This document shows positions 44,012-54,000 of a stretch of 64,000 nt of DNA, piece by piece. Position numbers and translations under genes: made by a program. The notes under the pieces were generated by a model that was not told the DNA's origin, made no database searches, and saw nothing but the letters and a program-made list of their open reading frames with translations. Positions within the stretch are counted from its first letter, which is position 1. Each line of letters begins with the position of its first letter. Location: NCBI RefSeq assembly GCF_900188445.1, contig NZ_FZOR01000031.1, positions 36,690 through 100,689 on the forward strand, in the 5' to 3' direction. Source of the stretch: Actinomadura meyerae. GTDB taxonomy: Bacteria > Actinomycetota > Actinomycetes > Streptosporangiales > Streptosporangiaceae.

Positions 44012-44512
44012 ATGGGGTCGCCGGTGCTGCTGCTGGACGTCGACGGGGTGCTCAATCCGTTCAAGAGGCCCCATCGCGGGTTCAGACGGCACCGGGCCTC
44101 GCCGAACGGCCAGACGTTCCATCTATGGCTCAACCCGGCGCACGGCCCCGCGCTGCTCCGCCTCGCCGAGTCGGTCGGCGCCGAACTGGCCTGGGCGAGC
44201 TACTGGTGCGACCACGCCAACGGCTGGATCGCGCCGAGGGTCGGGCTGCCGGAACTGCCGTACGTACCGATCCCGGCCTACCCCGGCAGGGCGGAGGGCC
44301 GCTCGCTCGGCGCGTGGAAGGCCCGGCACGTGGCCGCGTGGGCGGAGGGCCGCCCCTTCGTGTGGTTCGAGGACGAGCCGGACGCGACCGCGTGCATCGC
44401 CGGTGAACCGGGCGTCGCCGAGCACCTCCTCGTGGAGATCGACCCGCTCACCGGCCTCACCGACGACCACCTCGACGCCGCCGAGACCTGGCTCCGCGCC
44501 CTCACCCGCTGA
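44012..44512 (+). CDS. HAD-fold protein of the Swiss-Army-Knife RNA repair type (HAD_SAK-like)
   Basis: A 166-residue single-domain HAD protein. The nucleophile motif is VLLLDVDGVLNPF (D-x-D) and the later acidic motif is FVWFEDEPDA. The compact form with a start at the DVDGVLNP strand matches HAD_SAK_2, a domain found fused to RNA ligases in RNA-repair proteins and also alone. A phosphatase role on RNA ends is a family-level inference. ATG 44012 has a TACCGT -10 box 7 nt upstream (leaderless). It lies about 1.9 kb from the TROVE-like pair. Confidence 0.7.
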   Translation: MGSPVLLLDVDGVLNPFKRPHRGFRRHRASPNGQTFHLWLNPAHGPALLRLAESVGAELAWASYWCDHANGWIAPRVGLPELPYVPIPAYPGRAEGRSLGAWKARHVAAWAEGRPFVWFEDEPDATACIAGEPGVAEHLLVEIDPLTGLTDDHLDAAETWLRALTR

Positions 44513-44617
44513 CCGGCCCGCGCGCGGCCCCGGCCCGGCCCGGGAGGTTCCATTCGTCCAAGACGGCATGCGGCGGCGGTCCGTAGCGTCCTCGGACGAA
44601 CGGAAAAGGAGCCGACG

Positions 44618-45625
44618 ATGTCGAGATCACCACTACTGGACCTGGCCTTCGGCTACATGCCGGCGCAGATCGTGCACACGGCCGCCGAGATAGGGCTGGC
44701 CGACGCGATGGCCGGCGGCCCGAAGTCGAGCGGGGAGCTGGCCGAGGCGACCGGCACCCACGCGCCGTCCCTGCTCCGCCTGCTGCGCGGCCTCGCCACC
44801 CTGGGCGCCGTCGAGCAGAAGGAGCGGGACCTGTTCGCGCTGACCGCCGAGGGGCAGCGCCTCCGCGCGGACGCGCCCGACTCGGTCCGCGCGCTGGTCA
44901 GGCTGTTCTGCGGCCCCGAGGTGTGGCGGACGTGGGGCGACATGACCGGGACGCTGCGCACGGGGGAGTACGCCTGGAAGCGGGTGACCGGGCACGCCTC
45001 GTTCGAGCACTTCGCGTCCGACCCGGAGCTGTCGGCGACGTTCAACGCGGCGATGGCCGAGCACACCCGCGCGGTCGCGCCCGGGATCATCGGGGCCCAC
45101 GACTTCTCCCGCTACGGGACGGTCGCGGACCTCGGCGGCGGCGACGGCACACTGCTCGCCGCGATCCTGCGGGCGAACCCCGGCGTGCGCGGCATGCTGG
45201 TCGACCTGCCCGCCGGGCTCGACGCCGCGCCGGGCACGCTGGCGGACGTCGCCGGCCGCGCCGAGATCGTGCCGGGCGACTTCTTCGAGTCCGTGCCCGG
45301 GGGCGCGGACGCCTACGTCCTCAAGAGCGTCCTGCACGACTGGAGCGACGACAAGGCGACCGCCATCCTGCGGAACGTCCGCGCGGCGATGGAGCCCGGC
45401 GCGCGCGTCGTCATCCTGGAGCAGGTGATGCCGGAGACGGTCACCCCGGAGACGGCCGGCATCGTCCGCAACGACCTCAACATGCTCGTCTGCACCGGCG
45501 GGCGCGAGCGCTCCGAGGCCGAGTTCCGCGACCTGCTGGACGCGGCCGGGTTCAGCGGCGTCTCGTTCACCGGGCCGCTGCCTCCCTCCGCGTACCACGT
45601 GATCGAGGCCGTCCCGGCGACCTGA
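44618..45625 (+). CDS. O-methyltransferase-type SAM methyltransferase
   Basis: A 335-residue two-domain enzyme. The N-terminal winged helix dimerisation domain is at ~1-100, and the Rossmann SAM domain has VADLGGGDGTLLAAI (motif I), MLVDLPAG, and VLKSVLHDWSDDKATAILRN. The HDW catalytic/binding motif is typical of acetylserotonin/hydroxyindole O-methyltransferase-type (family 2) secondary-metabolite enzymes. The substrate is unknown; no biosynthetic cluster surrounds it. ATG 44618 has AAAGGAG upstream. Confidence 0.9.
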   Translation: MSRSPLLDLAFGYMPAQIVHTAAEIGLADAMAGGPKSSGELAEATGTHAPSLLRLLRGLATLGAVEQKERDLFALTAEGQRLRADAPDSVRALVRLFCGPEVWRTWGDMTGTLRTGEYAWKRVTGHASFEHFASDPELSATFNAAMAEHTRAVAPGIIGAHDFSRYGTVADLGGGDGTLLAAILRANPGVRGMLVDLPAGLDAAPGTLADVAGRAEIVPGDFFESVPGGADAYVLKSVLHDWSDDKATAILRNVRAAMEPGARVVILEQVMPETVTPETAGIVRNDLNMLVCTGGRERSEAEFRDLLDAAGFSGVSFTGPLPPSAYHVIEAVPAT

Positions 45626-45741
45626 AGATCACGCCGGGCCGCACAAGCCGGAGGCCGCTCACCGGGAGGCCGCTTACGCCCGAACCCCGCGGACGTGCAG
45701 GATGGACCCTGGTAAGCGACCCCTGACGAAGGAGTGCCCCC

Positions 45742-46503
45742 ATGAGTCCACTCGCCGGCCGTACCGCCCTGGTCACCGGAGGCAGCCGCGGGATCGGCAG
45801 GGCGATCGCGCTCGCCCTGGCCGCCGACGGGGCGCGGGTGGGCATCGCCTACCGGCGGGACGAGGAGGCGGCCCGCAAGACCGTCGCCGACATCGAGGCC
45901 GCCGGGGCGCGGGGCCGCGCGTTCCGCGCCTCGGTCGACAGCGTGGACGAGTGCCGCGGGCTCGCCGCGCGGGTCGAGGAGGAGTTCGGCTCCCTCGACA
46001 TCCTCGTGCACAGCGCCGGGATCGCCAGCCGCGGCAACAGCGTCGCCGACACCGACCCGGCCGAGCTGGAGCGGGTCCTGCGCGTGCACGCGTTCGGCCC
46101 GCACCACGTCAGCCAGGCGCTGCTGCCGCTGCTGCGCCGGGCCGAGCGCGGCGACATCGTGTTCGTCTCCAGCGTTGTCACCGACTTCATGCCGGCGTTC
46201 GGCGGCCCCTACGCGATGGGCAAGGCCGCGATGGAGGCGCTCGCGCAGGTCCTCGCCAAGGAGGAGCGCGGCCACGGCATGCACGTCAACGTGGTCGCGC
46301 CCGGCCTGGTCGACACCGACATGGGGCGCCGGCTCGTGCGCGCCACCGCGGGCGTGGAGGACATCCGGCAGCAGGACGCCGTGTCCCCGTACGGGCACGT
46401 GTGCTCGCCCGAAGAGGTCGCCGACGTCGTGCGGTTCCTGGTCTCGGACGGCGCGTCCTACGTCACCGGGCAGCGGATCGTCGTGGACGGCGGCACCTTC
46501 TGA
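45742..46503 (+). CDS. short-chain dehydrogenase/reductase
   Basis: A 253-residue SDR. TGGSRGIGRA is the cofactor loop, NSAG-type region reads LVHSAGIAS, and the catalytic Tyr/Lys are in YAMGK with Ser in VFVSSVVTDF. The C-terminal GQRIVVDGGTF is characteristic of FabG-like members. It reduces or oxidises a carbonyl or alcohol using NAD(P)H. ATG 45742 has AAGGAG nearby. It is a single gene. Confidence 0.92.
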   Translation: MSPLAGRTALVTGGSRGIGRAIALALAADGARVGIAYRRDEEAARKTVADIEAAGARGRAFRASVDSVDECRGLAARVEEEFGSLDILVHSAGIASRGNSVADTDPAELERVLRVHAFGPHHVSQALLPLLRRAERGDIVFVSSVVTDFMPAFGGPYAMGKAAMEALAQVLAKEERGHGMHVNVVAPGLVDTDMGRRLVRATAGVEDIRQQDAVSPYGHVCSPEEVADVVRFLVSDGASYVTGQRIVVDGGTF

Positions 46504-46533
46504 GCCGTGGCCGGGAGGGGCGGGCCGGCCGGG

Positions 46534-47187
46534 TCAGCTGCGCGTCCAGTCAGGCTGGGCGAAACCGGCGACCCTGGCCGGCCTGCCGAGCAGCACGACC
46601 TCCCGGAACTGCCACAGCATCGCGCCGGTCGGGGCGTGCACGCGCCACCTCGGGCCGAGCCGCATCTGCAGGAGGCTCCCGCCGTCCGGCTGCGGGAGCC
46701 AGTGCGGGGTGTCGTCGTCGGCCAGCCTCCGCAGGCTCGCGTAGTGGACGGAGTGGACCTCGTCCGGGTTCGGCGCGAGCGGCCCCGGATCCCGCAGCGC
46801 CACCACGACCGGCGTGATCGCGAAGCCGGAGCTGGCGGGGAAGTCGTCGAGCCGGCCGAGGACGTCCGCGGGCCCCGCGGCCAGGCCGATCTCCTCGTGC
46901 AGTTCGCGCAGCGCCGCCTCCTCGGCGGTCTCGCCGTCCTCCAGCCGCCCGCCCGGGAGCCCCCACTGGCCCGCGTTGCGGCCCCGGTAGGCGCGCTTGA
47001 TCAGGATCACCGCCGGGACGCCGCCGTGCTCGACCGCGCACAGCACCACCCCGGCGCGGCGCAGGCCGGGCGCGTCCGGGACGGTCGTGTGCGCGAACGA
47101 GTCGAGCCTTCGGGCCGCCAGCGCCCCGAAGGCGTCCAGGTCGTCGAGGGGATCGCGGTCGCCGGGGGAGGGCTGCGGGACGGTCAT
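46534..47187 (-). CDS. NUDIX hydrolase
   Basis: A 217-residue protein. The Nudix box is GGRLEDGETAEEAALRELHE followed by EIGL (residues ~93-115). The upstream NAGQWGLPGG and the downstream VVVALRDPGPLAPNPDEV are typical of the CoA pyrophosphatase-like group. It hydrolyses a nucleoside diphosphate linked to some moiety X. ATG 47187 overlaps the AraC gene stop (ATGA), so the two are an operon. Confidence 0.9.
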   Translation of the reverse strand: MTVPQPSPGDRDPLDDLDAFGALAARRLDSFAHTTVPDAPGLRRAGVVLCAVEHGGVPAVILIKRAYRGRNAGQWGLPGGRLEDGETAEEAALRELHEEIGLAAGPADVLGRLDDFPASSGFAITPVVVALRDPGPLAPNPDEVHSVHYASLRRLADDDTPHWLPQPDGGSLLQMRLGPRWRVHAPTGAMLWQFREVVLLGRPARVAGFAQPDWTRS

Positions 47188-48023
47188 GCCCCGATACTGC
47201 CAGGGCCCGCCTCGCGGGCGTACCGCGCGGGCGGCGTCCCGACCGCCGCGGTGAAGTCGCGGGTGAAGTGCGCCTGGTCGGCGTAGCCCAGTTCCACCGC
47301 CAGCGCCGCCCAATCGATCGCCGCGCCCGACGCGGCGCGCTCGGCGGCCTCCTGCATCCGGAACCGCCGGATCACCCATTTCGGGTTGATGCCCACGTAC
47401 TCGTGGAACAGGCGCTGCAGCCCCCGCACGCTGAGCCCCTCCTCGGCGGCCAGCTCGTCCACCCGGACGAGGCCGGGGCGCTCCGCGATCCGCGCCACCA
47501 CCGCCGCGGCCCGCTCGGCCGACGGGTCGGGCTCGGGGGCCGTATCGGCGAGGAACCCCTCCAGCAGAGCGACGCCCTCCTCGGCGCTCGCCGCAGCGAA
47601 GACCTCCCGGGCGAGTGCGAGCCCCGCCGCGCCGAACACCTCGTCCACCCCCGCGAAGCGGCCGGTCAGCGTGGCGGCGGGCGCGTCCATGAACGGCCGG
47701 AAACCGCCGGGCCGGAACGCGGCCCCGACCACGCGGCCCTCACCGTGGATCTCCTCCACGAACTCGTCGCGGACCACGCCCGCGATCCGCGCGCGCGTCG
47801 CCCCCGAAGTCAGGTAACTGGTGAACGTGACGTGCACGGACGGGCGCGTGAGCACCTGCTGCCGGTGCGGTGGCCGTCCTCGCAGGTCCCACCGGAGCAC
47901 CCAGAAGTTCGCCACGAACGGGGCGAGCGCGGGGCAGGGCGCGATCCGCTCCACGTCGAAGCGCTCCAGGCCCGTCCGGGGGCGCAGGATGCCGCGCGTC
48001 CCGCCGGGTAGGGATCGGTCCAT
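47184..48023 (-). CDS. AraC-family regulator (DUF6597-like N-domain)
   Basis: A 279-residue regulator. The N-terminal ~170 residues (CPALAPFVANFWVLRWDLRG, then VLTRPSVHVTFTSYL) match the DUF6597-type domain. The C-terminal double HTH (VDELAAEEGLSVRGLQRLFH, then AALAVELGYADQAHFTRDFT) binds DNA. ATG 48023 begins MDRSLPGGTRG. The NUDIX gene follows in the same operon with an ATGA overlap and is the likely co-regulated gene. Confidence 0.9.
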   Translation of the reverse strand: MDRSLPGGTRGILRPRTGLERFDVERIAPCPALAPFVANFWVLRWDLRGRPPHRQQVLTRPSVHVTFTSYLTSGATRARIAGVVRDEFVEEIHGEGRVVGAAFRPGGFRPFMDAPAATLTGRFAGVDEVFGAAGLALAREVFAAASAEEGVALLEGFLADTAPEPDPSAERAAAVVARIAERPGLVRVDELAAEEGLSVRGLQRLFHEYVGINPKWVIRRFRMQEAAERAASGAAIDWAALAVELGYADQAHFTRDFTAAVGTPPARYAREAGPGSIGA

Positions 48024-48091
48024 CGGGATCCAGGCTACCGGTGTCGCGTTTCTTCAAGACCCGGGCCGCGTCCCCGCCCTACCGTGGACAC

Positions 48092-48700
48092 ATGTTCGAA
48101 CTGATGAGCGAAGAGAAGGCCATGGACATACGGAGCCAGATGCTCCCCGCCGCCGAGGTCGCGGCGCGGATCGTCCTGCGGATACCGGAGGCGGAGCTGG
48201 ACGCCCCCACCCCATGCCCCGAATGGGACGTCCGGGCCCTGGTGAACCACCTGATTCTCTGGAGCGGGCGGGGTGAGTCGGCCGCCCGCAAGGCGCCGCC
48301 CACCGGCCCTGGGGAGGACCACGACTTCACCTCGGAGTCAGGCTGGGCCGAACTGTTCGAAGAGCAGTCCCGCAAGACCGCCGAGGCGTGGCAGGACCCC
48401 GCGGCCTGGGAGGGCGAAACCAGCCTCACCGGCGGCGCGAAGGGCATGCCCGCCGGCTTCATCGGCGGCATCGTGTTCGTCGAGAGCGTCCTGCACGGCT
48501 GGGACCTCGCGGTCGCCACCGGGAGCGAGCCCGAGTTCGCGCCGGAGACGGTCCAGGCGGCCTGGGAGCAGACGGTCGCGATGGCCGACGTCAGCCGCCA
48601 GTACGGCGCGTTCGGGCCGGAGGTGCCGGTCGCGGAGGACGCCCCCCTGCTCGACCGGCTCCTCGGCCTCGCCGGCCGCGACCCGCGCTGGAGGCCCTGA
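48092..48700 (+). CDS. TIGR03086-type metal-binding protein (DinB/mycothiol-dependent maleylpyruvate isomerase-like)
   Basis: A 202-residue helical protein. PTPCPEWDVRALVNHLILWS and FVESVLHGWDLAVATG supply the His/Asp metal ligands of the MDMPI/DinB fold. TIGR03086-type proteins are typical actinobacterial relatives whose substrates are unknown. ATG 48092 follows a TACCGT -10 box by 6 nt (leaderless); an ATG 30 nt later is an alternative. It is divergent from the AraC gene. Confidence 0.82.
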   Translation: MFELMSEEKAMDIRSQMLPAAEVAARIVLRIPEAELDAPTPCPEWDVRALVNHLILWSGRGESAARKAPPTGPGEDHDFTSESGWAELFEEQSRKTAEAWQDPAAWEGETSLTGGAKGMPAGFIGGIVFVESVLHGWDLAVATGSEPEFAPETVQAAWEQTVAMADVSRQYGAFGPEVPVAEDAPLLDRLLGLAGRDPRWRP

Positions 48701-48773
48701 ACCGGAGCGCCGAATGCGCGGCGGCGCGCGGGTCCCGGCGCGAGCGGGGGCCCGTGCGCTCTACCCTTGAGGC

Positions 48774-50174
48774 ATGTCTTCGACCTCTTCGATCCGCGTA
48801 CGCTTCGCCCCGTCCCCGACCGGCATGTTCCATGTCGGCGGCGCCCGATCGGCGCTGTTCAACTGGGTGATGGCCGCCCAGTCCGGCGGGACGCTCGTAC
48901 TGCGCATCGAGGACACCGACGCCTCCCGCAACAGCCCCGAATGGACCGAGGGCATCATCCGCGCCCTCGCCTGGCTCGGGATGGACGGCGAGCAGTACGA
49001 GGGCCCCTATTTCCAGTCCGCCAACGCCGACAAGCACGCCGAGGCCGTCCAGACGCTGAAGGACGCGGGGCGCGCCTACTACTGCGACTGCAGCCGGGAG
49101 GCGATCGTCGCCCGCACCGGCGACCAGCACAAGGGCTACGACGGCTTCTGCCGCACCCGCGGCCTGGAGCCCGGCCCCGGACGCGCCCTCCGCTTCCGCA
49201 CCCCCGACGAGGGGCAGACCACCGTCGTCGACCTGCTGCGCGGCAAGCCCGTCTTCGAGAACGCCGTCCTGGAGGACTTCGTCATCGCCCGCGCCGACGG
49301 GTCGGTCACGTTCCTGCTCGCCAACGCGGTCGACGACATGAGCCAGGGCATCACCCACGTCGTCCGCGGCGAGGAGCACCTGTCCAACGCGCCCAAGCAG
49401 CAGCTGCTGTGGGAGGCGCTCGGCGTCGAGCCGCCCGTCTGGGCGCACGTCCCCGTCATCGTCAACGAGAAGCGGCAGAAGCTGTCCAAGCGCCGCGACA
49501 AGGTCGCGCTGGAGGACTACCGCGCCGAGGGCTACCTCGCCGAGGCCATGCGCAACTACCTGATGCTGCTCGGCTGGGCCCCCTCCGGCGACCGCGAGAT
49601 CGTCCCCTGGGACGTGATCGTCGACGAGTTCCGCATCGAGGACGTCAACACCTCGCCCGCGTTCTTCGACGAGAAGAAGCTCCGCTCGTTCAACGGCGAG
49701 TACATCCGCGCGCTGCCCGTCGAGAAGTTCATCGCCGAGTGCCTGCCCTTCCTGGAGCGGGCCCCCTTCGACGTGGACGTCGCCGTGTTCGCCGAGCTCG
49801 CGCCGCTCGCCCAGACCAGGATCGCGGTGCTCTCGGAGATCGTCCAGATGATCGACTTCGCGTTCCTGGACGAGCCGCCGACCGACGAGCAGTCCTGGAA
49901 GAAGGCGATGAAGGAGCCCGCCGCCGACATCCTCGCGGCCGCCGAGGCCGCCTACCGGGACGCCCCCTGGAACGCCGCCGAGCTGAAGGACCGCCTGGAG
50001 CGCGTCGGCGCCGAGCACGGCCTCAAGCTCGGCAAGACGCAGGCGCCCGTCCGCGTCGCCGTCACCGGCCGCACCGTGGGCCTCCCCCTGTTCGAGTCCC
50101 TGGAGATCCTCGGCCGCGACCGCACCCTCGCCCGCATCGCCGCCGCCCGGGCCCGCCTCGAAGCCTCCGCCTGA
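48774..50174 (+). CDS. gltX: glutamyl-tRNA synthetase
   Basis: A 466-residue class I synthetase. The HIGH-type motif is APSPTGMFHVGGARSA (residues ~11-26) and the KMSKS-type motif is EKRQKLSKRRDKV. The catalytic RIEDTD and the GEEHLSNAPKQQLLWEALG region fit GluRS. It charges tRNA-Glu, and in actinobacteria usually also tRNA-Gln for later amidation. ATG 48774 lies 6 nt after TACCCT, a leaderless-type -10 box. It is followed by a 15-bp tandem repeat and a strong hairpin. Confidence 0.97.
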   Translation: MSSTSSIRVRFAPSPTGMFHVGGARSALFNWVMAAQSGGTLVLRIEDTDASRNSPEWTEGIIRALAWLGMDGEQYEGPYFQSANADKHAEAVQTLKDAGRAYYCDCSREAIVARTGDQHKGYDGFCRTRGLEPGPGRALRFRTPDEGQTTVVDLLRGKPVFENAVLEDFVIARADGSVTFLLANAVDDMSQGITHVVRGEEHLSNAPKQQLLWEALGVEPPVWAHVPVIVNEKRQKLSKRRDKVALEDYRAEGYLAEAMRNYLMLLGWAPSGDREIVPWDVIVDEFRIEDVNTSPAFFDEKKLRSFNGEYIRALPVEKFIAECLPFLERAPFDVDVAVFAELAPLAQTRIAVLSEIVQMIDFAFLDEPPTDEQSWKKAMKEPAADILAAAEAAYRDAPWNAAELKDRLERVGAEHGLKLGKTQAPVRVAVTGRTVGLPLFESLEILGRDRTLARIAAARARLEASA

Positions 50175-50187
50175 CAGGGCCCCGCCC

Positions 50188-50232
50188 GACACGGGCCCGC
50201 GTGACACGGGTCCGCGTGACACGGGTCCGCGT
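50188..50232. repeat. 15-bp tandem repeat after gltX
   Basis: Three tandem units (50188-50202, 50203-50217, 50218-50232). Units 2 and 3 are identical GACACGGGTCCGCGT and unit 1 has C for T. A degenerate fourth begins GACGCGA. The array lies between the gltX stop and its terminator. Confidence 0.85.
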
Positions 50233-50241
50233 GACGCGACG

Positions 50242-50266
50242 GTGCCCGGCCCGCCGGGCCGGGCAC
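50242..50266. terminator. palindromic terminator between convergent gltX and osaB
   Basis: A near-perfect 12-bp palindrome (GTGCCCGGCCCG/CGGGCCGGGCAC) with almost no spacer, so a shorter stem with a 5-nt loop forms in practice. It is placed symmetrically between convergent genes. Confidence 0.6.
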
Positions 50267-50279
50267 GCGGCCGCGCCGG

Positions 50280-50921
50280 TCAGGACGCCGGAGGCTCCGC
50301 GCCGTCCAGGGCCGAGCGCAGCTCGGCCAGGCGACGGGCCAGCTCGTCGTACTCGTCGCGGCGCGCCGCCGGCAGGTGCTTGCCGACGACCTCCGCCTGC
50401 TCCTCCACCGCCGCCAGCCGGTCGAGGGCCGGGACCGGCGAGCCCGCGCCCGAGCGCTCGCTCAGCAGGTTCTGCTGCTCGCGGAGCAGCGCGGCCTGTT
50501 CGCGCAGCAGCGCCGTCTGGTCGCGGAGCTGCTTGTTCTTGGTGTGCAGCTCCACGAACACCGACACCTTGGCGCGCAGCACCCACGGGTCGAACGGCTT
50601 GGAGATGAAGTCGACCGCGCCCGCCGCGTACCCGCGGAACGCGTAGTCGGGGTCGCTGTTCACGGCCGTGAGGAAGATGATCGGCAGGTCGCGGGTCTTC
50701 TTGCGGCGCTTGATGTCGCGGGCCGTCTCGAAGCCGTCCATGCCCGGCATGACGACGTCCAGCAGGATGACGGCGTACTCGTCGGTCAGCAGCGCCTTCA
50801 GCGCGTCCTCACCGGACCGGGCCCGGACCAGGTCCTGGTCGAGCGAGCTGAGGATGGCCTCCAGCGCGATCAGGTTCTCCTCGCGGTCGTCCACGAGCAG
50901 GATCTTCGCCTTGTCGTCCAC
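50280..50921 (-). CDS. osaB: response regulator with coiled-coil C-terminus, OsaB-type
   Basis: A 213-residue regulator. The receiver domain (LLVDDREENLIALEAILSSL, phosphoacceptor Asp in VILLDVVMPGMDG, FLTAVNSD, FISKPFDPW) occupies residues ~5-125. The remainder has no DNA-binding domain but a heptad-rich coiled coil (LHTKNKQLRDQTALLREQAA, LLREQQNLLSE). This matches S. coelicolor OsaB, which is needed for osmoadaptation. GTG 50921 has GGAGAGG 6 nt upstream. The hybrid kinase gene osaA starts further upstream in the same orientation. Confidence 0.88.
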   Translation of the reverse strand: MDDKAKILLVDDREENLIALEAILSSLDQDLVRARSGEDALKALLTDEYAVILLDVVMPGMDGFETARDIKRRKKTRDLPIIFLTAVNSDPDYAFRGYAAGAVDFISKPFDPWVLRAKVSVFVELHTKNKQLRDQTALLREQAALLREQQNLLSERSGAGSPVPALDRLAAVEEQAEVVGKHLPAARRDEYDELARRLAELRSALDGAEPPAS

Positions 50922-51005
50922 GCGCGCCTCTCCGAATTCGCTCCCCGCCCCCGCGGGCCGCGACGGGCCCACGAGGCGACCCTACTGCCCGGGTCTCCCC
51001 TCTCC

Positions 51006-54000
51006 TCAGCGGACGATGGAGGGTTGCAGCCAGTTCCTCATGACGTCGAGGAGATGGTCCACGTCCACGGGCTTCGGCACGTAGTCCGACGCGCCCGAGG
51101 CGAGGCTCTTCTCCCGGTCGCCCTTCATCACCTTGGCCGTGATGACGATGATCGGCAAGTCGGCGAACTGCGGCATCTCCCTGATCGCGGCCGTGGTCGC
51201 GTACCCGTCCAGGCCCGGCATCATGACGTCCATCAGCACGACGGCCACGTCCGGGTTGCGGTGCAGCAGGTCGATCCCGGCCTGCCCGTCCTCGGCGTAC
51301 AGGACCTCCATCCCGTAGCCCTCCAGCACGCTGGTGAGCGCGAACACGTTCCGGACGTCGTCGTCGACGATCAGCACCTTGCGGCCCGACAGGACGGTGT
51401 CGAGGAAGTCCGTGGGGGGCTCCTCCACCATGCCGTTCAGCGCGGGCTCGGGCTCGGTGGCCGGGGGCCTCTGCTCGGCCGGCGGGCCGGTCTCGGCCGC
51501 GCCGGCGGGCAGCGGGCGCACCACGGCGCCGTTGCCCTGCTCGGCGCCCGCACCGAAGTCGGCCTCCCGCCCCGGGCCGCCGCCGGCCGCCTCGGCCGAG
51601 GGCTCGGGACGGCGCCGGTCCTCGCGCTCGCTGTACTGGGCGGGCAGGTACAGGGTGAACACGCTGCCGCGGCCCGGCTGGCTCTCCGCGTGGATCTCCC
51701 CGCCGAGCAGCCGCGCGATGTTCCGGCTGATCGACAGGCCGAGCCCGGTGCCGCCGTAGCGGCGGCTCGTGGTCCCGTCGGCCTGCTGGAACGGCTCGAA
51801 GATCTCCTGCAGCTTGTCGGCGCTGACCCCGATCCCGGTGTCGATCACCCGGAAGGCGATCACGTCCGGGGTGTTCCACAGCGCCGGCAGCGTGAAGTCG
51901 ATGTCGCCGGCCCGCTCGATCAGCAGCCGGACCTCGCCCTCCGCGGTGAACTTCACCGCGTTGGACAGCAGGTTCCGCAGCACCTGCTGCAGCCGCTGCT
52001 CGTCGGTGTTCAGCGTGGTCGGGACGTCCGGCGCGACCTCCACGCCGAACTGCAGGCCCTTGTCGACCGACAGCGGCCGGAACGTCGCGTCCACGTAGTC
52101 CACCAGCGAGGACACCGCGAGCCGCTGCGGGTGCGCCTCCATCTTCCCCGCCTCGACCTTCGCCAGGTCCAGGATGTCGTTGATCAGCTCCAGCAGGTCG
52201 GTGCCGGACTCGTGGATCGTCCGGGCGAACTCCACCTGCTTGTCGGTGAGGTTGCCGTCCTGGTTCTCCGACAGCAGCTTGGCCAGCACGAGCAGGCTGT
52301 TCAGCGGAGTGCGCAGCTCGTGCGACATGTTCGCCAGGAACTCCGACTTGTACCGCGAGGAGATCGCCAGCTGCTCGGCGCGCTCCTCCAGCGTCCGCCG
52401 GGCCTGCTCGATCTGGAAGTTCTGGATCTCGATCGCGCGGTTCTGCTGGGCCAGCAGCGCCGCCTTCTCCTCCAGTTCGGTGTTGGAGTGCCGCAGCTCG
52501 CCCTGCTGGCGCTGCAGCTCGTCCGAGCGCTCCTGGAGCTCCTGCGCGAGCCGCTGCGACTCGCCGAGCAGCGCCTCGGTCCGCGCGTTGGCGCGGATCG
52601 CGTTCAGCGTCACCCCGATCGTCTCGATCAGCTGGCTGAAGAACGCCAGGTGGACGTCGGTGAACCGGCCGAAGGAGGCCAGCTCGATCGCGCCGAGCAC
52701 CTCGTCCTCGAACACGATCGGCAGCACGATGATGTTGACCGGGGACGCCTCGCCCAGCCCCGACCCGATCTTGACGTAGTCGGCGGGCGCGTCCGCGATC
52801 AGCAGCGGCCGGCGCTCCTGCGCCGCCTGCCCGACCAGGCCCTCGCCGAGCGCGAACCGCACCGCGCCGTCGCGGCCCCGGCGCGTCCCGTACCCGGCGA
52901 TCAGGACCAGCTCGACCTCCTCGCCGGCGGCCTCGGCCAGATAGAACGCGCCGTACTGGGCGCTCGCCGTCGGGGTCAGCTCCCGCATGATCAGCTCGGC
53001 GACCTGGAGCAGGTCCCGGTGGCCCTGCATGAGCCCGCCGATCCGCGCCAGGTTGGTCTTGAGCCAGTCCTGCTCCTCGTTGGCGCGGGTCGTCTCGCGC
53101 AGCGTCGCGACCATCAGGTTGACGTTGTCGGACAGCTCGGCGACCTCGCCGCGCGCCTCCACGGTGATCGTCCGGGTGAGGTCGCCGGTGGCGACCGCGC
53201 TCGCGACCTCGCCGATCGCCCGCACCTGCGTGGTGAGGTTCCCGGCCAGCTCGTTGACGCTCTCGGTCAGCCGCTTCCAGGTGCCGGACACGCCCTCGAC
53301 CTCGGCCTGCCCGCCGAGCCGGCCCTCGCTGCCGACCTCGCGGGCGACGCGGGTCACCTCGGACGCGAACGACGACAGCGTGTCGACCATCGTGTTCAGC
53401 GTCGTCTTCAGCTCCAGGATCTCGCCCTGCGCGTTGACGTCGATGCGCCGGGTCAGGTCGCCGTGCGCGACGGCCGTCGCGACCTGCGCGATGTTGCGGA
53501 CCTGGTAGGTCAGGTTGGACGCCATGCCGTTGACGTTGTCGGTCAGGTCCTTCCACATGCCGCCGGCGCCGGGCACGATCGCCTGGCCGCCGAGGCGGCC
53601 CTCGGTGCCGACCTCGCGGGCCACGCGGCTGACCTCGGACGCGAACGACGACAGCGTGTCGACCATCGTGTTCAGGGTGTCCTTGAGCTGCAGGATCTCG
53701 CCCTGCGCGGTCACATCGATCTTGCGGGTCAGGTCGCCCTGCGCCACCGCGGTCGTCACCTGCGCGATCCCGCGCACCTGGTTGGTCAGGTTGTTCGCCA
53801 TCGCGTTGACGTTGTCGGTCAGGTCCTTCCAGACGCCGCCGGCGCCGGGCACGATCGCCTGGCCGCCGAGGCGGCCCTCGGTGCCGACCTCGCGGGCCAC
53901 GCGGGTCACCTCGGAGGCGAACGCCGACAGGGTGTCGACCATCCCGTTCACGGTGTCCTTCAGCTCCAGGATCTCGCCCTGCGCGTCGACCGTGATCTTC

